The notes below the pieces were generated by a model. That model searched no databases. It worked only from the letters and a program-made list of their open reading frames with translations, and was not told where the DNA came from. The position numbers and the translations under genes are program-made. From positions 3,162,001-3,226,000 of the forward strand of contig NZ_CP117877.1 of NCBI RefSeq assembly GCF_028736115.1: a stretch of 64,000 nt of DNA, read 5' to 3'. This document shows positions 27,694 to 37,568 of the stretch, piece after piece; position 1 is the stretch's first letter; every line of letters begins with the position of its first letter. Source of the stretch: Mucilaginibacter sp. KACC 22063 (GTDB lineage: Bacteria > Bacteroidota > Bacteroidia > Sphingobacteriales > Sphingobacteriaceae).

Positions 27694-30033
27694 ATGCGGA
27701 TAAAATACATATTACTCATTGTCTTAATTGCTATAACGCTGCCTGTTGTTAAAAGCTATGCTCAGGATGCAAGCTCGGGCTTAAGCATGAGCAACCTGGG
27801 CCAGGTAAAAGTAAGCCAGCTTAGCGATGAGCAGATCCAGCAGGCATGGAAAAAGCTACAGGATTCTGGCATACCAGAAGACCAGGCTTACAAATTACTT
27901 CAACAACGCGGCCTACCCGAAACCGAGGTGCAGGCATTTAAAGACCGTGTAACTTTGTTGGGCTTAAACACCAGCAAATCAAAAGCTACCTATTCAAAAG
28001 GAGAGAAAAAGGAAATAGATTATTCGAGGGATACTACTAATACAGTTACCAAACCGACACCACAGCCAGCGAATCCTGAACCAAAACAGCTTAATGTTTT
28101 TGGCGCCGACTTTTTCAATCAAAGTTCCATCAGCTTTCAACCCAGCTTTAATGTTGCTACGCCAAAAAGTTATGTGCTTGGCCCAGGCGACGAATTAATA
28201 GTGCTGGTAACAGGGCAAAATGAAAGCAGTGTACGTACAAAAGTTACCCCGGAAGGTAATCTTCAAATCCCTTATGCAGGTATCGTATACGTTAATGGAT
28301 TTACCATAGAGCAGGCTACAAATCTTATCCGGGCTAAAATGGTAAAGATCTACCCTGGCTTACGCAGTGGTCAAACCCAGTTAACTATTAATTTAGGCAA
28401 CACACGCAGCATCAGGATAACGGTTGTAGGCGAGGCAAAAACTCCGGGTACCTATACCCTGTCTTCATTAGCAACTCTTTATAACGTATTGTATAATGCA
28501 GGCGGCCCAAATGCTAATGGTTCGCTTCGCTATATTGAATTGATCAGGAACAATAAGCTTTATAAAACTGTCGACTTTTACGACTTTTTGCAAAGCGGCG
28601 TACTAAGCGGCAATGTACGTTTAGAAGATCAGGATGTAATACGTATTCCTGTTTACCGTAAACGGGTAGCCATACAAGGCGAAGTTAAGCGCCCTGCTAT
28701 TTATGAGTTGAAAGATAATGAACAGTTAGATGACCTGATCAAATATGCGGGCGGTTTTACAGACGTGGCTTATAAAGGTATCGCTAAAATAGAGCAGGTA
28801 AATGACCTGGAGCGCGATGTAAAAGATGTTCCTGTAAGCTTGTTCAGCAACTTTGTACCGCATAATGGCGATATAGTGACCATTGGTGCAATTACCAATC
28901 GTTTTGCTAACCGCGTGGTACTTGAAGGCGCTGTTTATCGCCCGGGTCCTTATGAGCTTACCCCTGGTTTAACCTTATCCGCTTTATTAAAATTGGCACA
29001 GGGCTTAAAACCAGAGGCATATACAGCAAAGGCATTTATCAAAAGAACCCTGCCCGACCTGCAAAGGCAGTTTATTTCTTTTAATCCTTTAGATATTGTT
29101 AATGGTCATAATGATATACCATTAATGCGCGAAGATTCTGTAGTGATACAGGAACAGAGCATCTTTATATCCAATCAAAGTGTAACTGTTAATGGGCATG
29201 TTCGCAAACCATCAACCTTTGTTTACCGCAAGGGTATGAAACTAACTGATGCGATAGCAATGGCTGGCGGCTTTGACGACCAGGCGGCAGAACATCATGT
29301 TGAAGTGTCAAGGATTATTAAAAACATGCAGGACAGCGTTGCCAATAAGGTTGTAAATACTTACACGGTTGACCTTTCAAAGGGCTCTTCAGAAGATATT
29401 GAGCTGGAACCAATGGACTATGTTTATGTACAACGCCTTGTTAACTACCGTTCATTAGGCAATGTAAACGTCCAGGGCGAAGTATTATTCCCTGGCGACT
29501 ACGCAGTACAGCGTCGTGACGAAACCGCACTTGAGTTCTTAAAACGCGCAGGCGGCCTTACGCCGTACGGATCGTTAGAAAATGCACAGGTTTTCCGCAA
29601 GGGGGTACGCATCAATCTGGATCTGACCAAAGAGATCAACAATCAGCAGGAAAAAGAAGACAGGGTGCTTTTAGCAGGCGACAGTATCTTTATTCCGCGC
29701 TCTATCACTTTTGTAGAAGTTACAGGCGCTGTTAATAACCCGCAGCTGATCAGTTACAACGGGCATCGCTTTAAATATTATATTAATGGTGCGGGCGGCG
29801 CTACAGCACACGCAAGGCTTAAAGGCGCTTATATTAAATATCCTAATGGCTTGAATAAACCTGTAAGGCATTTCCTTTTCTTTAGAAATTATCCATCAGT
29901 AAAACCCGGCAGCAAAATCATTGTACCGGAGAAAGACCCGGAAGTTAAATTTAAGCTGGACGTTGGTTCAATTGCAGGTATCGCATCAGCCTTAACCGCT
30001 GTAATCAGTTTAATTGCCATACTTAAGAAATAA
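27694..30033 (+). CDS. Polysaccharide export protein with SLBB repeats (Wza-like, copy 1)
   Basis: 779 residues from the ATG at 27694; a TTG at 27673 is less likely. A signal peptide (hydrophobic, ending VKSYAQ) is followed by a helical N-terminal segment with VSQLSDEQIQQAWKKL and QRGLPETEVQAF. Next come the polysaccharide export (Poly_export) domain (YVLGPGDELIVLVTG, EGNLQIPYAGIVYVNG) and repeated SLBB units, each with a phrase like VVGEAKTPGTYTL, IQGEVKRPAIYEL, LEGAVYRPGPYEL, VNGHVRKPSTFVY and VQGEVLFPGDYAV. A C-terminal membrane helix (about 755-775) is followed by a basic tail. It should form or line the periplasmic/outer-membrane export channel. The Wzz-like gene starts one base after its stop. 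Confidence 0.92.
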   Translation: MRIKYILLIVLIAITLPVVKSYAQDASSGLSMSNLGQVKVSQLSDEQIQQAWKKLQDSGIPEDQAYKLLQQRGLPETEVQAFKDRVTLLGLNTSKSKATYSKGEKKEIDYSRDTTNTVTKPTPQPANPEPKQLNVFGADFFNQSSISFQPSFNVATPKSYVLGPGDELIVLVTGQNESSVRTKVTPEGNLQIPYAGIVYVNGFTIEQATNLIRAKMVKIYPGLRSGQTQLTINLGNTRSIRITVVGEAKTPGTYTLSSLATLYNVLYNAGGPNANGSLRYIELIRNNKLYKTVDFYDFLQSGVLSGNVRLEDQDVIRIPVYRKRVAIQGEVKRPAIYELKDNEQLDDLIKYAGGFTDVAYKGIAKIEQVNDLERDVKDVPVSLFSNFVPHNGDIVTIGAITNRFANRVVLEGAVYRPGPYELTPGLTLSALLKLAQGLKPEAYTAKAFIKRTLPDLQRQFISFNPLDIVNGHNDIPLMREDSVVIQEQSIFISNQSVTVNGHVRKPSTFVYRKGMKLTDAIAMAGGFDDQAAEHHVEVSRIIKNMQDSVANKVVNTYTVDLSKGSSEDIELEPMDYVYVQRLVNYRSLGNVNVQGEVLFPGDYAVQRRDETALEFLKRAGGLTPYGSLENAQVFRKGVRINLDLTKEINNQQEKEDRVLLAGDSIFIPRSITFVEVTGAVNNPQLISYNGHRFKYYINGAGGATAHARLKGAYIKYPNGLNKPVRHFLFFRNYPSVKPGSKIIVPEKDPEVKFKLDVGSIAGIASALTAVISLIAILKK

Positions 30034-30034
30034 G

Positions 30035-31114
30035 ATGAACACAGAATCCCATACACCCTATCCGTACGAGCCTGAGTTCTCTTTAAAGTCGCTTTTTGTA
30101 AGTAGCTATAGCAACATCAAGCACATTTTTAACTACAAACCGTTGCTTATTGCTGCGGTTATTTTGGGTGCATTACTGGGAGCGGCAGCCGCTTATTTTA
30201 AACGTCCCAGCTACACTGCAAGGTTAACTTTTGTGATAGACGATTCTAAAACGGGCAGTGCTGGTGGTTTGGCAGCCATTGCAGGCCAGTTCGGCTTTAA
30301 CCTTGATGGTATTGGCGGCGGCAGTGGTGTATTGTCAGGTGATAATGTACAGGAGCTTTTAAAAAGCCAGTCGTTAATTGAAAGAACGCTAAAAACACCT
30401 TACGATACGGCCGGGACAATATCATTAGCCGATAAATATGCTGAAGTAAGCAAACTTAGCAAGTCGTGGTTGAAGTATAGTAAGGATGGCAAGCCGATTC
30501 GCTTTCCTGTAAATAATGCTAACTATAGTCGTTTACAGGATAGCTTGCTGCATGAGATGACCGAAAGGATTTTAATAGGAGACTTCAGTATTTCCAAAAC
30601 TGATAAGAAACTAAGTTTTTTTGAAGCCACGGCTACCATGAAAGATGAAAAACTCGCACTGTTGTTTTGCAACCGCATAATAAAGCAGGCTACTGAGTTT
30701 TATATCTCTACAAAAACTACGCGTATCCGTAACAATGTAAACAGGCTGCAGCACCGGGCAGATAGTATCGGTACCATACTTAATCACAAAACCTATGCCC
30801 TGTCATCAGCTAATCAGTTGCTGCTTGATCAAAACCCGGCATATACCCAGGCTAACGCCAACGTAGAAGTGAAAGAGCGAGACAAGATTGTACTGAGTAC
30901 CATTTTTACAGAAACAGTTAAAAACCTTGAAGCAAGCAAAACTATGCTGGCTCAGGAAACGCCTACCGTCACTCTTGTTGACGTACCCGAACTTCCGTTG
31001 AAAAAGAACAAGTTAAAGTACCCGGTAACTATGTTTAGCGGTGCCTTTGCCGGTTTTGTATTGATGGGATTGTTTCTGGCAGTATTTCGCAAACCTAAGC
31101 AGGCTACTAATTAA
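30035..31114 (+). CDS. Wzz-like chain-length/polysaccharide co-polymerase without kinase domain
   Basis: 359 residues from the ATG at 30035. Two membrane helices (about 35-58 and 328-350) flank a periplasmic domain with coiled-coil segments. The first helix ends AAYFKRPSYTARLTFVIDD. The Pro-rich VDVPELPLKKNKLKYPV precedes the second helix, as in GNVR/Wzz proteins. A Gly-rich insert, GQFGFNLDGIGGGSGV, lies near 85-100. No Walker motifs or tyrosine cluster follow, and no tyrosine kinase or phosphatase gene is seen in the window. Predicted to set polymer length with the SLBB exporter. The last eight bases overlap the convergent GT2 gene. Confidence 0.88.
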   Translation: MNTESHTPYPYEPEFSLKSLFVSSYSNIKHIFNYKPLLIAAVILGALLGAAAAYFKRPSYTARLTFVIDDSKTGSAGGLAAIAGQFGFNLDGIGGGSGVLSGDNVQELLKSQSLIERTLKTPYDTAGTISLADKYAEVSKLSKSWLKYSKDGKPIRFPVNNANYSRLQDSLLHEMTERILIGDFSISKTDKKLSFFEATATMKDEKLALLFCNRIIKQATEFYISTKTTRIRNNVNRLQHRADSIGTILNHKTYALSSANQLLLDQNPAYTQANANVEVKERDKIVLSTIFTETVKNLEASKTMLAQETPTVTLVDVPELPLKKNKLKYPVTMFSGAFAGFVLMGLFLAVFRKPKQATN

Positions 31115-32009
31115 CTTTAAACTTAGTTACAACCTTACGAAAGGCAAGCTTTTTAGTGATATAGGATTTATTTTCTAAACGTAGAAAATCATCAAAAAAG
31201 GCTTTCTTTTCAATACTCATATCTTTAGCGTATTGCTGGTAAAAGCGTTTTATAATGCCGAATTGTGTTTCCAAGAAATCATCCTTGCCATTTAAGGCTG
31301 TTTTTAGCTGATTCACGACACTCATAAAACGATTACGAGGCTTTGTATCATTAGCTATACTTAGGTTGTTTGCATGTCGCCTGTACCTTACCAGCGGCTT
31401 GTCAATACTGGCAGTTTTGCCAAATGTAAAAGCCACTAAGGCAATCCATTCATCATGAAACCTGACATCATCCGGCATTTCTGCAAAGTATGATGCCATT
31501 TTTTTATTCATTACAATGGTACACCCTGTTACAAAATTGCTGAATAGCAAGGTTTGTAAGTTGTGCTGATATTTATCCTGCCCGTATTCGCTCCTGAAAG
31601 AATTGTTTAAAATGTTACCCTGTTCATCAACATACAACAGATCTGAGTAAACCAAACAGGGTAATTCGGGTTCCTCTATTTCCTTTAATAAACTTACCGT
31701 TTGTGCTAATTTCTCGGGCATCCATTCATCATCCTGGTCACTTAATGCGATGTAATCGCCCTTCACTAAAGAAACTGACTTTTTAAAGTTTCTTATCAAC
31801 CCTAAACGTGCCGGATTGACTTCATAATTAAGTTTCTGATCCTGTTGGTAATGTGTTAAAATCTTCGCCGTAATATCGGTTGAGTTATCATCACATACGA
31901 TTATTTCTGCCGGTTTTAAAGTTTGACTTATAATAGAATCAAGCTGCTTAGCCAGATACTTCTCGCCATTATAGGTGGCCATTACAACAGATACTTCCAT
32001 TTTAAGCAA
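31107..32009 (-). CDS. Glycosyltransferase family 2
   Basis: 300 residues. GT-A motifs: VSVVMATYNGEKYLAKQLDS (6-25), EIIVCDDNSTDITAKI, the DxD-like ALSDQDDEWMPEKL (about 92-105), and RFHDEWIALVAFTFG with RYRRHANNLS in the acceptor half. Similar to enzymes adding rhamnose or galactose in O-antigen synthesis; the specific sugar is unknown. Its start overlaps the flippase gene end by eight bases, so the two are probably co-translated. Confidence 0.9.
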   Translation of the reverse strand: MLKMEVSVVMATYNGEKYLAKQLDSIISQTLKPAEIIVCDDNSTDITAKILTHYQQDQKLNYEVNPARLGLIRNFKKSVSLVKGDYIALSDQDDEWMPEKLAQTVSLLKEIEEPELPCLVYSDLLYVDEQGNILNNSFRSEYGQDKYQHNLQTLLFSNFVTGCTIVMNKKMASYFAEMPDDVRFHDEWIALVAFTFGKTASIDKPLVRYRRHANNLSIANDTKPRNRFMSVVNQLKTALNGKDDFLETQFGIIKRFYQQYAKDMSIEKKAFFDDFLRLENKSYITKKLAFRKVVTKFKVN

Positions 32010-33438
32010 CTTTAGTAAATCTCGACTTTATGAAATTGATAATGTCAGACACGAAATTGTTTTTAAACAGTAACAACTGTACCAATACATAAGCAGCAGC
32101 ACAACCGGCAACTGACAGAAGCAGCATCAAAAGCAACGGTAGTGACAATTGCTGAAAAGCCCATACTACAGGAATGAACAGACAGGCGCTGAATATAGCT
32201 TCGATCAACAATACCCATTGGTATTTAAACCTGGCATACTTACTTATCACGTAAAAATACAAAGAGGTAACTACAATTTCAGAACAAACATTGGCAACTG
32301 ACGATCCCACTTCTTTGTAAGTTGGCACCAGTAATAGGTTAAGCACTAAGCTTGTGACCAGCCCACCTAAAACGCACAAAAACATTTCGCGGTTATGGCC
32401 TGAAGGAACAAGGATCATGTAAAGCAACAGGTGTGCAAAGCCAATAATCAATGGTAACGGCGAAAGCAGCCGCATAGCGAAAGTGGCGGGCAAAAATTCC
32501 TTTCCCGAAAATAGCGTTATAAAATATGGCGCTAACAGCATTAAGCCAAAAGCAATAGGAACACCTAAAAACACAAGGAACCTGAATGTTTGATTAAGCG
32601 TTTGCTGTATGCCTGCTGTGTTGTTATCTGCAAAGTCTTTACCTGCTTTAGGAATTAAAATAACGCCCATTGATGTAACAAGCGGTATAGCAATTTTACT
32701 TAACTTAACAGCAGCCGTATAAAGCCCTACTGTTTTAGTGTCGGAAAGGAAACCAAGCAGCACCGTATCCATATCAGTATACATACCGGCGGCAAGTGTA
32801 GTACCTAAAATGTACAGTAAGGGTACAATATGTTTACGAAGATCAAGGCCCTTAAAGGTAAGCCTTACCTTATCCTTTACCAGCAACAGGCTAAGCACGT
32901 TGTTACCCAAAAACGCAAACATCATCAGATACAGGTATATTGGATAATCAGCTCTTGTTTTAACAAGTGTATAAAGCAATATGAGGTTGATACATTTAAA
33001 CAGGACAGACCGCAACGCAATGGATTTAAACTGCTCCATTCCGCTGTAAAGCCACTCAATAAAGCAAAAGCTTAAGATGACTAATGAGCCTGCCGCAAGA
33101 TGCAGATTACGGTTTTTTGCGAAATAAGGTACATTATAAATGACGAGCAAGTATATAATTGACAGTGATACACTTGTTAAAAAATAAATGATGATTAACT
33201 CTGAAAAAACCTTTGATCTCGCCTCGGCATTGTCGCGGTACTTTGCAATTTCTTTAATGCCATAAATAGGTATGCCTAATGCCGCTATCAACGAAAAGTA
33301 TTGGGCAAACGAGAACGCAAACTGCGCCTTACCAATACCATCGGGCCCTAAGACCCGCGACACATAAGGAAAACTCAGTATCGGAAAAAGTAAATTAGCT
33401 AATGTAAGCAGTAAATTATAAAAGTAATTCTTTACCAT
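32002..33438 (-). CDS. Oligosaccharide flippase (Wzx-like, MOP superfamily)
   Basis: 478 residues with about 12-14 membrane helices. The N-terminus FPILSFPYVSRVLGPDGIGK is the conserved Wzx/polysaccharide-synthase start (YxxRxLGPxxxG). A loop AAGMYTDMDTVLLGFLSDTKTVGLYTAAVK is also typical (about 218-247). It flips undecaprenyl-linked repeat units across the inner membrane for polymerisation. It is the only flippase in the window, so with the Wzy-like and Wzz-like proteins the island fits a Wzx/Wzy-dependent pathway. Confidence 0.92.
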   Translation of the reverse strand: MVKNYFYNLLLTLANLLFPILSFPYVSRVLGPDGIGKAQFAFSFAQYFSLIAALGIPIYGIKEIAKYRDNAEARSKVFSELIIIYFLTSVSLSIIYLLVIYNVPYFAKNRNLHLAAGSLVILSFCFIEWLYSGMEQFKSIALRSVLFKCINLILLYTLVKTRADYPIYLYLMMFAFLGNNVLSLLLVKDKVRLTFKGLDLRKHIVPLLYILGTTLAAGMYTDMDTVLLGFLSDTKTVGLYTAAVKLSKIAIPLVTSMGVILIPKAGKDFADNNTAGIQQTLNQTFRFLVFLGVPIAFGLMLLAPYFITLFSGKEFLPATFAMRLLSPLPLIIGFAHLLLYMILVPSGHNREMFLCVLGGLVTSLVLNLLLVPTYKEVGSSVANVCSEIVVTSLYFYVISKYARFKYQWVLLIEAIFSACLFIPVVWAFQQLSLPLLLMLLLSVAGCAAAYVLVQLLLFKNNFVSDIINFIKSRFTKVA

Positions 33439-33463
33439 ACATTAGTATTGACGTTAAATTGCA

Positions 33464-35167
33464 TTAAAACCGGTACATAACCCCAAGCTCCATATGAACG
33501 TTGAAAACGCTGTTATTAGGAATATAATAATTGCTTGAGGCCGGATTATAATTCTTTAATATCCACTCATAGTTTAATGACTGTATACCTTCCAGCTTGG
33601 CATTAAACAAAAGGTTTTTGTAATTCCAGTCGCCTTGCAACCCTACACCAAAATCAACCCATTTGCGGCTGTAGTTGCTTACATCCGGAAGAAAAGCCTG
33701 TTGAAAGTCAACATCATGCTCATATCTTTCAAATAATAAACCCAACTTTTTCAGCCCCCTTACCCAGCTGATATCCACAGATTGCAGATTACCACCAGAG
33801 CCTGTACCCGCTCCAATAACCTGGCCTTCATTAGTCATGCCCTGCCTTACACCACTATGAATATACCAGCCACTTGCCTGACGAACCGTGCGGTCTATAG
33901 ACTGCGATAGTTGTGTGATCTCGCCACTAAATAATATTCCTTCACCTGGTTTATTATTCAACGCAACTAACTTTCTCATTCCAAAAATGTATGCTCTGGA
34001 ATGTTCAGGTGCGCCCAGAAAATCATTCATATTATATGAATTATCGTTCAATCCATATTCAAAATAAACTTCTGCTTTTGCTTTGGTAAACAACCAGCGC
34101 GCATAGAGAGAAGTTACCTGATCACGGTCGAAAGCATCGCCTTGCGAACCATCAGGATTAATGCTTGATTTAGCATAAGGAGTAAAGAACGGTACATATG
34201 CATTAAAGCCTTTAATATCTTTTTGGTAAGCATCAAATGCCCTGGTTAACCCCAAAAATAAACCCGGAACCCATTTAGGATGATAATTGATATTAAAGCC
34301 CGAGTAATATCTCCAGTCATCTCTTCTTGTTCTGTATAAATTGGCACCTGTTGAAGTTGTAGTAACTGCAAGTGGCGGCAGATCCGTGTTTTCAAGCTTT
34401 GCGCCAATTACCTGCACTTCAAATGAACCAATTGGCGTATTCACGGGCCTAACGGTATTAATTGTCACATGCTTAAATCCGGGGGCATTATTACTTAAAA
34501 TTAAACTGTTTCTGATACCTGGCCCCCACCACAAATTTTCATTTGATAAACCAAACGAAATTGGCCCGAAAGTTAAACGGATACTGCTTTGCCCTAACGA
34601 AGCTTTGGTATAAGATCCGTTTCCAAATCTTTCTGGATTGTCTATTAGATTGTGATAATTATAATAAGCTGTTAAATCAGCATCACCATGCCCAGATGCA
34701 AAACCTGTGAAAGCCGGATTAGCAGCATAAACATATTCAGGCCTCAATTGGATAGTTAACGGGCCATATTTAAAAAACACACCACCACTGATCATCGTTT
34801 GATAGCCCTTGGCGGGGATCATTAATCCGTCGTTCCAACCGTATGGGTGATTAGAGTTAAATTGCTGCTGCCATAAGAGTGGCAAAATCTGAACTTTACC
34901 AGCCCCCTTGGCAAAGTAAAACGGCCCAGTAGAAGTCCATTTTTCGTTATCTGCCGAATCTGGGTTAAAAGCATCATGACGTATGTTTTTAACAGATGGA
35001 TAGATGGGGCGTATAGCAAATGATATATTGGAGTCTATGCCTCCGGATAATTGAAGCCTGCGATAATAATCGTCCAACACAGGGGTACCCACAGGTATTG
35101 TTTGTGCTTTTGCCAGATTAACAGAAAAGCAAAAAGCTATAAATGCGTATATAGTAATTCTTTTCAT
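33464..35167 (-). CDS. Capsule-assembly Wzi-like outer-membrane protein (copy 3)
   Basis: 567 residues with signal peptide ending NLAKAQ. The sequence begins IPVGTPVLDDYYRRLQLSG and carries amphipathic strands and motifs shared with the neighbour at 35172, including the HPYGWNDG/MIPAKG region, SLGQSSIRL, FGLSNENLWWGPGIRNSLI, HYHPKWVPGLFLG-like and LGLLFERYEHDVDF. It ends LGVMYRF with a terminal Phe. Copies 2 and 3 are clearly tandem paralogues; copy 1 is more distant. Four bases separate this gene from copy 2. Confidence 0.85.
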   Translation of the reverse strand: MKRITIYAFIAFCFSVNLAKAQTIPVGTPVLDDYYRRLQLSGGIDSNISFAIRPIYPSVKNIRHDAFNPDSADNEKWTSTGPFYFAKGAGKVQILPLLWQQQFNSNHPYGWNDGLMIPAKGYQTMISGGVFFKYGPLTIQLRPEYVYAANPAFTGFASGHGDADLTAYYNYHNLIDNPERFGNGSYTKASLGQSSIRLTFGPISFGLSNENLWWGPGIRNSLILSNNAPGFKHVTINTVRPVNTPIGSFEVQVIGAKLENTDLPPLAVTTTSTGANLYRTRRDDWRYYSGFNINYHPKWVPGLFLGLTRAFDAYQKDIKGFNAYVPFFTPYAKSSINPDGSQGDAFDRDQVTSLYARWLFTKAKAEVYFEYGLNDNSYNMNDFLGAPEHSRAYIFGMRKLVALNNKPGEGILFSGEITQLSQSIDRTVRQASGWYIHSGVRQGMTNEGQVIGAGTGSGGNLQSVDISWVRGLKKLGLLFERYEHDVDFQQAFLPDVSNYSRKWVDFGVGLQGDWNYKNLLFNAKLEGIQSLNYEWILKNYNPASSNYYIPNNSVFNVHMELGVMYRF

Positions 35168-35171
35168 GCTT

Positions 35172-36869
35172 TTAAAATCTGTAAGTTATACCAGCCTGCA
35201 TTTGAATATTATTAGCAGTTGCTCCGTTAATATAATATGATTGCCCAACAATTTCTTTAGAAGGATCCAAATACCACTGATAATCCAAAGAATGAATGTA
35301 TTGCAGTTTGGCTCTGAATATTAAGTTCCTGTAATTCCATGTACCCGTTAAAGCCGCGCTTAAATCCACCCAATGGCGTCTCCAATCGTTACTTCTGATA
35401 AAGGCATAATAATAAAAATCATCGTTATGAACGTAACGTTCAATTTGTAACCCTAAGCTTTTTAAGCCTTTAACCCAGCTTACATCCACAGATTGTAAGT
35501 TGCCTCCGGGCCCGATACCGGCACCTAAAGATTGACCGAGATTGGTATAGCCCTGTCTTACATATTTATTTACATACCAGCTATTGGCATCTTGCACTTT
35601 TTTTACAGAAGTTTCGGCAAGTTGAGTTGCTTCAACACTTATCAAAATACCTTCGTTCTGCGGTTTGTTGAACTTAACCAGTTTTCTTAAACCTACGATA
35701 TAAGCCCTTGCATCCTGTGGTTCTAAAAGGCTGTTAGCAAAATCGTTGGTATTGTTATTATGGCCGTATTCAAAGTAGAACTCTGCGTTTTCTTCTTTCC
35801 ATAACCATCGGCCAAAGATCGAACTCCTGGTGTCTCTTACCGGGCCTACTTCCTGATCTCCTAAATTACTTTTGTTTTGAGAGAAGAAAGGCAGATAGTC
35901 ACCAAACTTACTTAAACTTTTACCATACATCTGAGAGCTGCTCGTAAAGCCCAAAAACAGGCCCGGAACCCACTTAGGCTGCCAGCTAACCACTATACCA
36001 GATAAGTATCTCCAGTCATTAGGTTTTGGAACGTATAGTGGCGTACTAAATAACTCCCAGTTAGGCGTTAACGGCGAATACCCAGAGTTTTCAAGCCTGC
36101 CCGCTATTAACTGCCCTTCAAATGAACCGATCGGCGTTTTTACAGGCTTGATGGTGTTTAAGGTAAGATGCTTAAATCCGGGTGCATCATTGCTCATCAG
36201 CAGCGAGTTTCTTAACCCCGGCCCCCACCATAAATTCTCGGTTGACAAACCAAATGAAAATGATTTATAATTAAGGCGGATACTGCTTTGCCCCCAGAAT
36301 ACCCGGGTGTAAGAATTTGTACCAAATCGTGCCGGAAGGTCAATGTTATTATAAAAATCATAATACCATCCGGCAATAATTGGATAGATATTTTTGTTAA
36401 ATGTGTCAAAGCTATTATTAGCTGCAGTAACAAACTCTGGTTGCAACTGTATGGTAAGTGGACCATATTCTGCATATAAGCCTGCACTTAACAAAGCCTG
36501 AAACCCTTTTGCCGGTATCATCGCACCGTCATTCCAGCCATAAGGATGATCTGTATTATATTGTGTTTGCAGTGTTACAGGTAGAAGGGTGTATTTAAAT
36601 TTACTGGTAGCGTTGTCACCCCCCGAAATATCAAATGGCTTATACCCTTTCTCCTCTACATCGGGGCGGTATACGTTTTTCAAACCCAAGGCTGACGGAT
36701 TTAATGGCCTCACGGTAAATGAAACAGTAGAATCTACTAAGCCCGATAACTGGGCCCGTCTGTAATAATCGTCAAGAACCTGCGTACCTACCGGTAGTGA
36801 CTGAGATTTTGCCTTAAAAGCTACAAAAGCAAAAAGTAATAAACTGACAATACTTTTATAGTGTCTCAT
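35172..36869 (-). CDS. Capsule-assembly Wzi-like outer-membrane protein (copy 2)
   Basis: 565 residues with signal peptide (FVAFKAKSQ end). It begins LPVGTQVLDDYYRRAQLSG and has YGPLTIQLQPEFVTAAN, FWGQSSIRLNYKSFSFGLS, ENLWWGPGLRNSLL, VDVSWVKGLKSLGLQIERYV and the barrel end MQAGITYRF. The start overlaps the end of the lipoprotein gene by four bases (ATGA type), so these are co-translated. Two nearly equal-length tandem copies suggest a hetero-oligomer or two related surface polymers; that is inference. Confidence 0.85.
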   Translation of the reverse strand: MRHYKSIVSLLLFAFVAFKAKSQSLPVGTQVLDDYYRRAQLSGLVDSTVSFTVRPLNPSALGLKNVYRPDVEEKGYKPFDISGGDNATSKFKYTLLPVTLQTQYNTDHPYGWNDGAMIPAKGFQALLSAGLYAEYGPLTIQLQPEFVTAANNSFDTFNKNIYPIIAGWYYDFYNNIDLPARFGTNSYTRVFWGQSSIRLNYKSFSFGLSTENLWWGPGLRNSLLMSNDAPGFKHLTLNTIKPVKTPIGSFEGQLIAGRLENSGYSPLTPNWELFSTPLYVPKPNDWRYLSGIVVSWQPKWVPGLFLGFTSSSQMYGKSLSKFGDYLPFFSQNKSNLGDQEVGPVRDTRSSIFGRWLWKEENAEFYFEYGHNNNTNDFANSLLEPQDARAYIVGLRKLVKFNKPQNEGILISVEATQLAETSVKKVQDANSWYVNKYVRQGYTNLGQSLGAGIGPGGNLQSVDVSWVKGLKSLGLQIERYVHNDDFYYYAFIRSNDWRRHWVDLSAALTGTWNYRNLIFRAKLQYIHSLDYQWYLDPSKEIVGQSYYINGATANNIQMQAGITYRF

Positions 36870-37534
36870 AGGGCAATAGTGGAAATAGTTATATTATCTA
36901 CCGACCAGCTTTCGCTACATTTTGGGTCAGCTACATTTTTATCTATCAAGTGATCCAGGCAGATCAATGAAAAAGAGGAGCTTGTATGATCAATTGTTTT
37001 TGTTATATGGTATAATGATGTGCCTCTTGGGTCGCTTGCGTTAAGACAGGCACCCGGAAGATTAACATTTTCGGCACCTGTGCGCGGGTTATTGTTGCTT
37101 GGGTAATTGCCCGGGTAAGCTTGAGAAGGACAAATGTTACCGGGCTGGCAAATTGAATTGGAGAAAGTTGTATTGATATAAGTTTTTCCGTCTGCAATCA
37201 TTTGCCACATATCCGGCCCAAGTAAATTGTCGGCAAATGACTGGCTTCCGTCCCAACTGTCATGTATGTATAAATCGAAAGAAACTTTAATTAAATCGTG
37301 TTTAGGCAGGTTGGGAACATTTAACACAAAACTGCCATTGTTATATCGTCCTAATACATGGGTGCCATGGAAAATTTCTATCACACCATTTGTAATATTT
37401 TTCAGATCAGAAGTTTCAAAATCATTGCTATAAACAACGGTTTGAGATTTCACTTCCTTTTTGCACGAAATATTACAGCAAATCCCCAACATAAAAAATA
37501 GGAGGGTTGCAATTGTATAAGCCTTGTTTTTCAT
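36866..37534 (-). CDS. Secreted lipoprotein of unknown function in the exopolysaccharide operon
   Basis: 222 residues. The leader contains GICCNISCKKE, so acylation could be at the Cys of ISCKK (about residue 24); the lipobox is not perfect. The mature part has beta-sandwich character, with YSNDFETSDLKNITNGVIEIF, VLNVPNLPKHDLIKVSFDLYIHDSWDG and an ending SWSVDNITIS like those of concanavalin-type domains. Five to six Cys residues (NSICQPGNICPSQ, GACLN, SLICLDH, DPKCSES) suggest disulfides outside the cytoplasm. It is coupled by a four-base overlap to two Wzi-like genes, so it may bind polymer at the surface. No family is recognised. Confidence 0.72.
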   Translation of the reverse strand: MKNKAYTIATLLFFMLGICCNISCKKEVKSQTVVYSNDFETSDLKNITNGVIEIFHGTHVLGRYNNGSFVLNVPNLPKHDLIKVSFDLYIHDSWDGSQSFADNLLGPDMWQMIADGKTYINTTFSNSICQPGNICPSQAYPGNYPSNNNPRTGAENVNLPGACLNASDPRGTSLYHITKTIDHTSSSFSLICLDHLIDKNVADPKCSESWSVDNITISTIAL

Positions 37535-37568
37535 AGATATGATACAATCAGTTACAAGTAACTGATTA

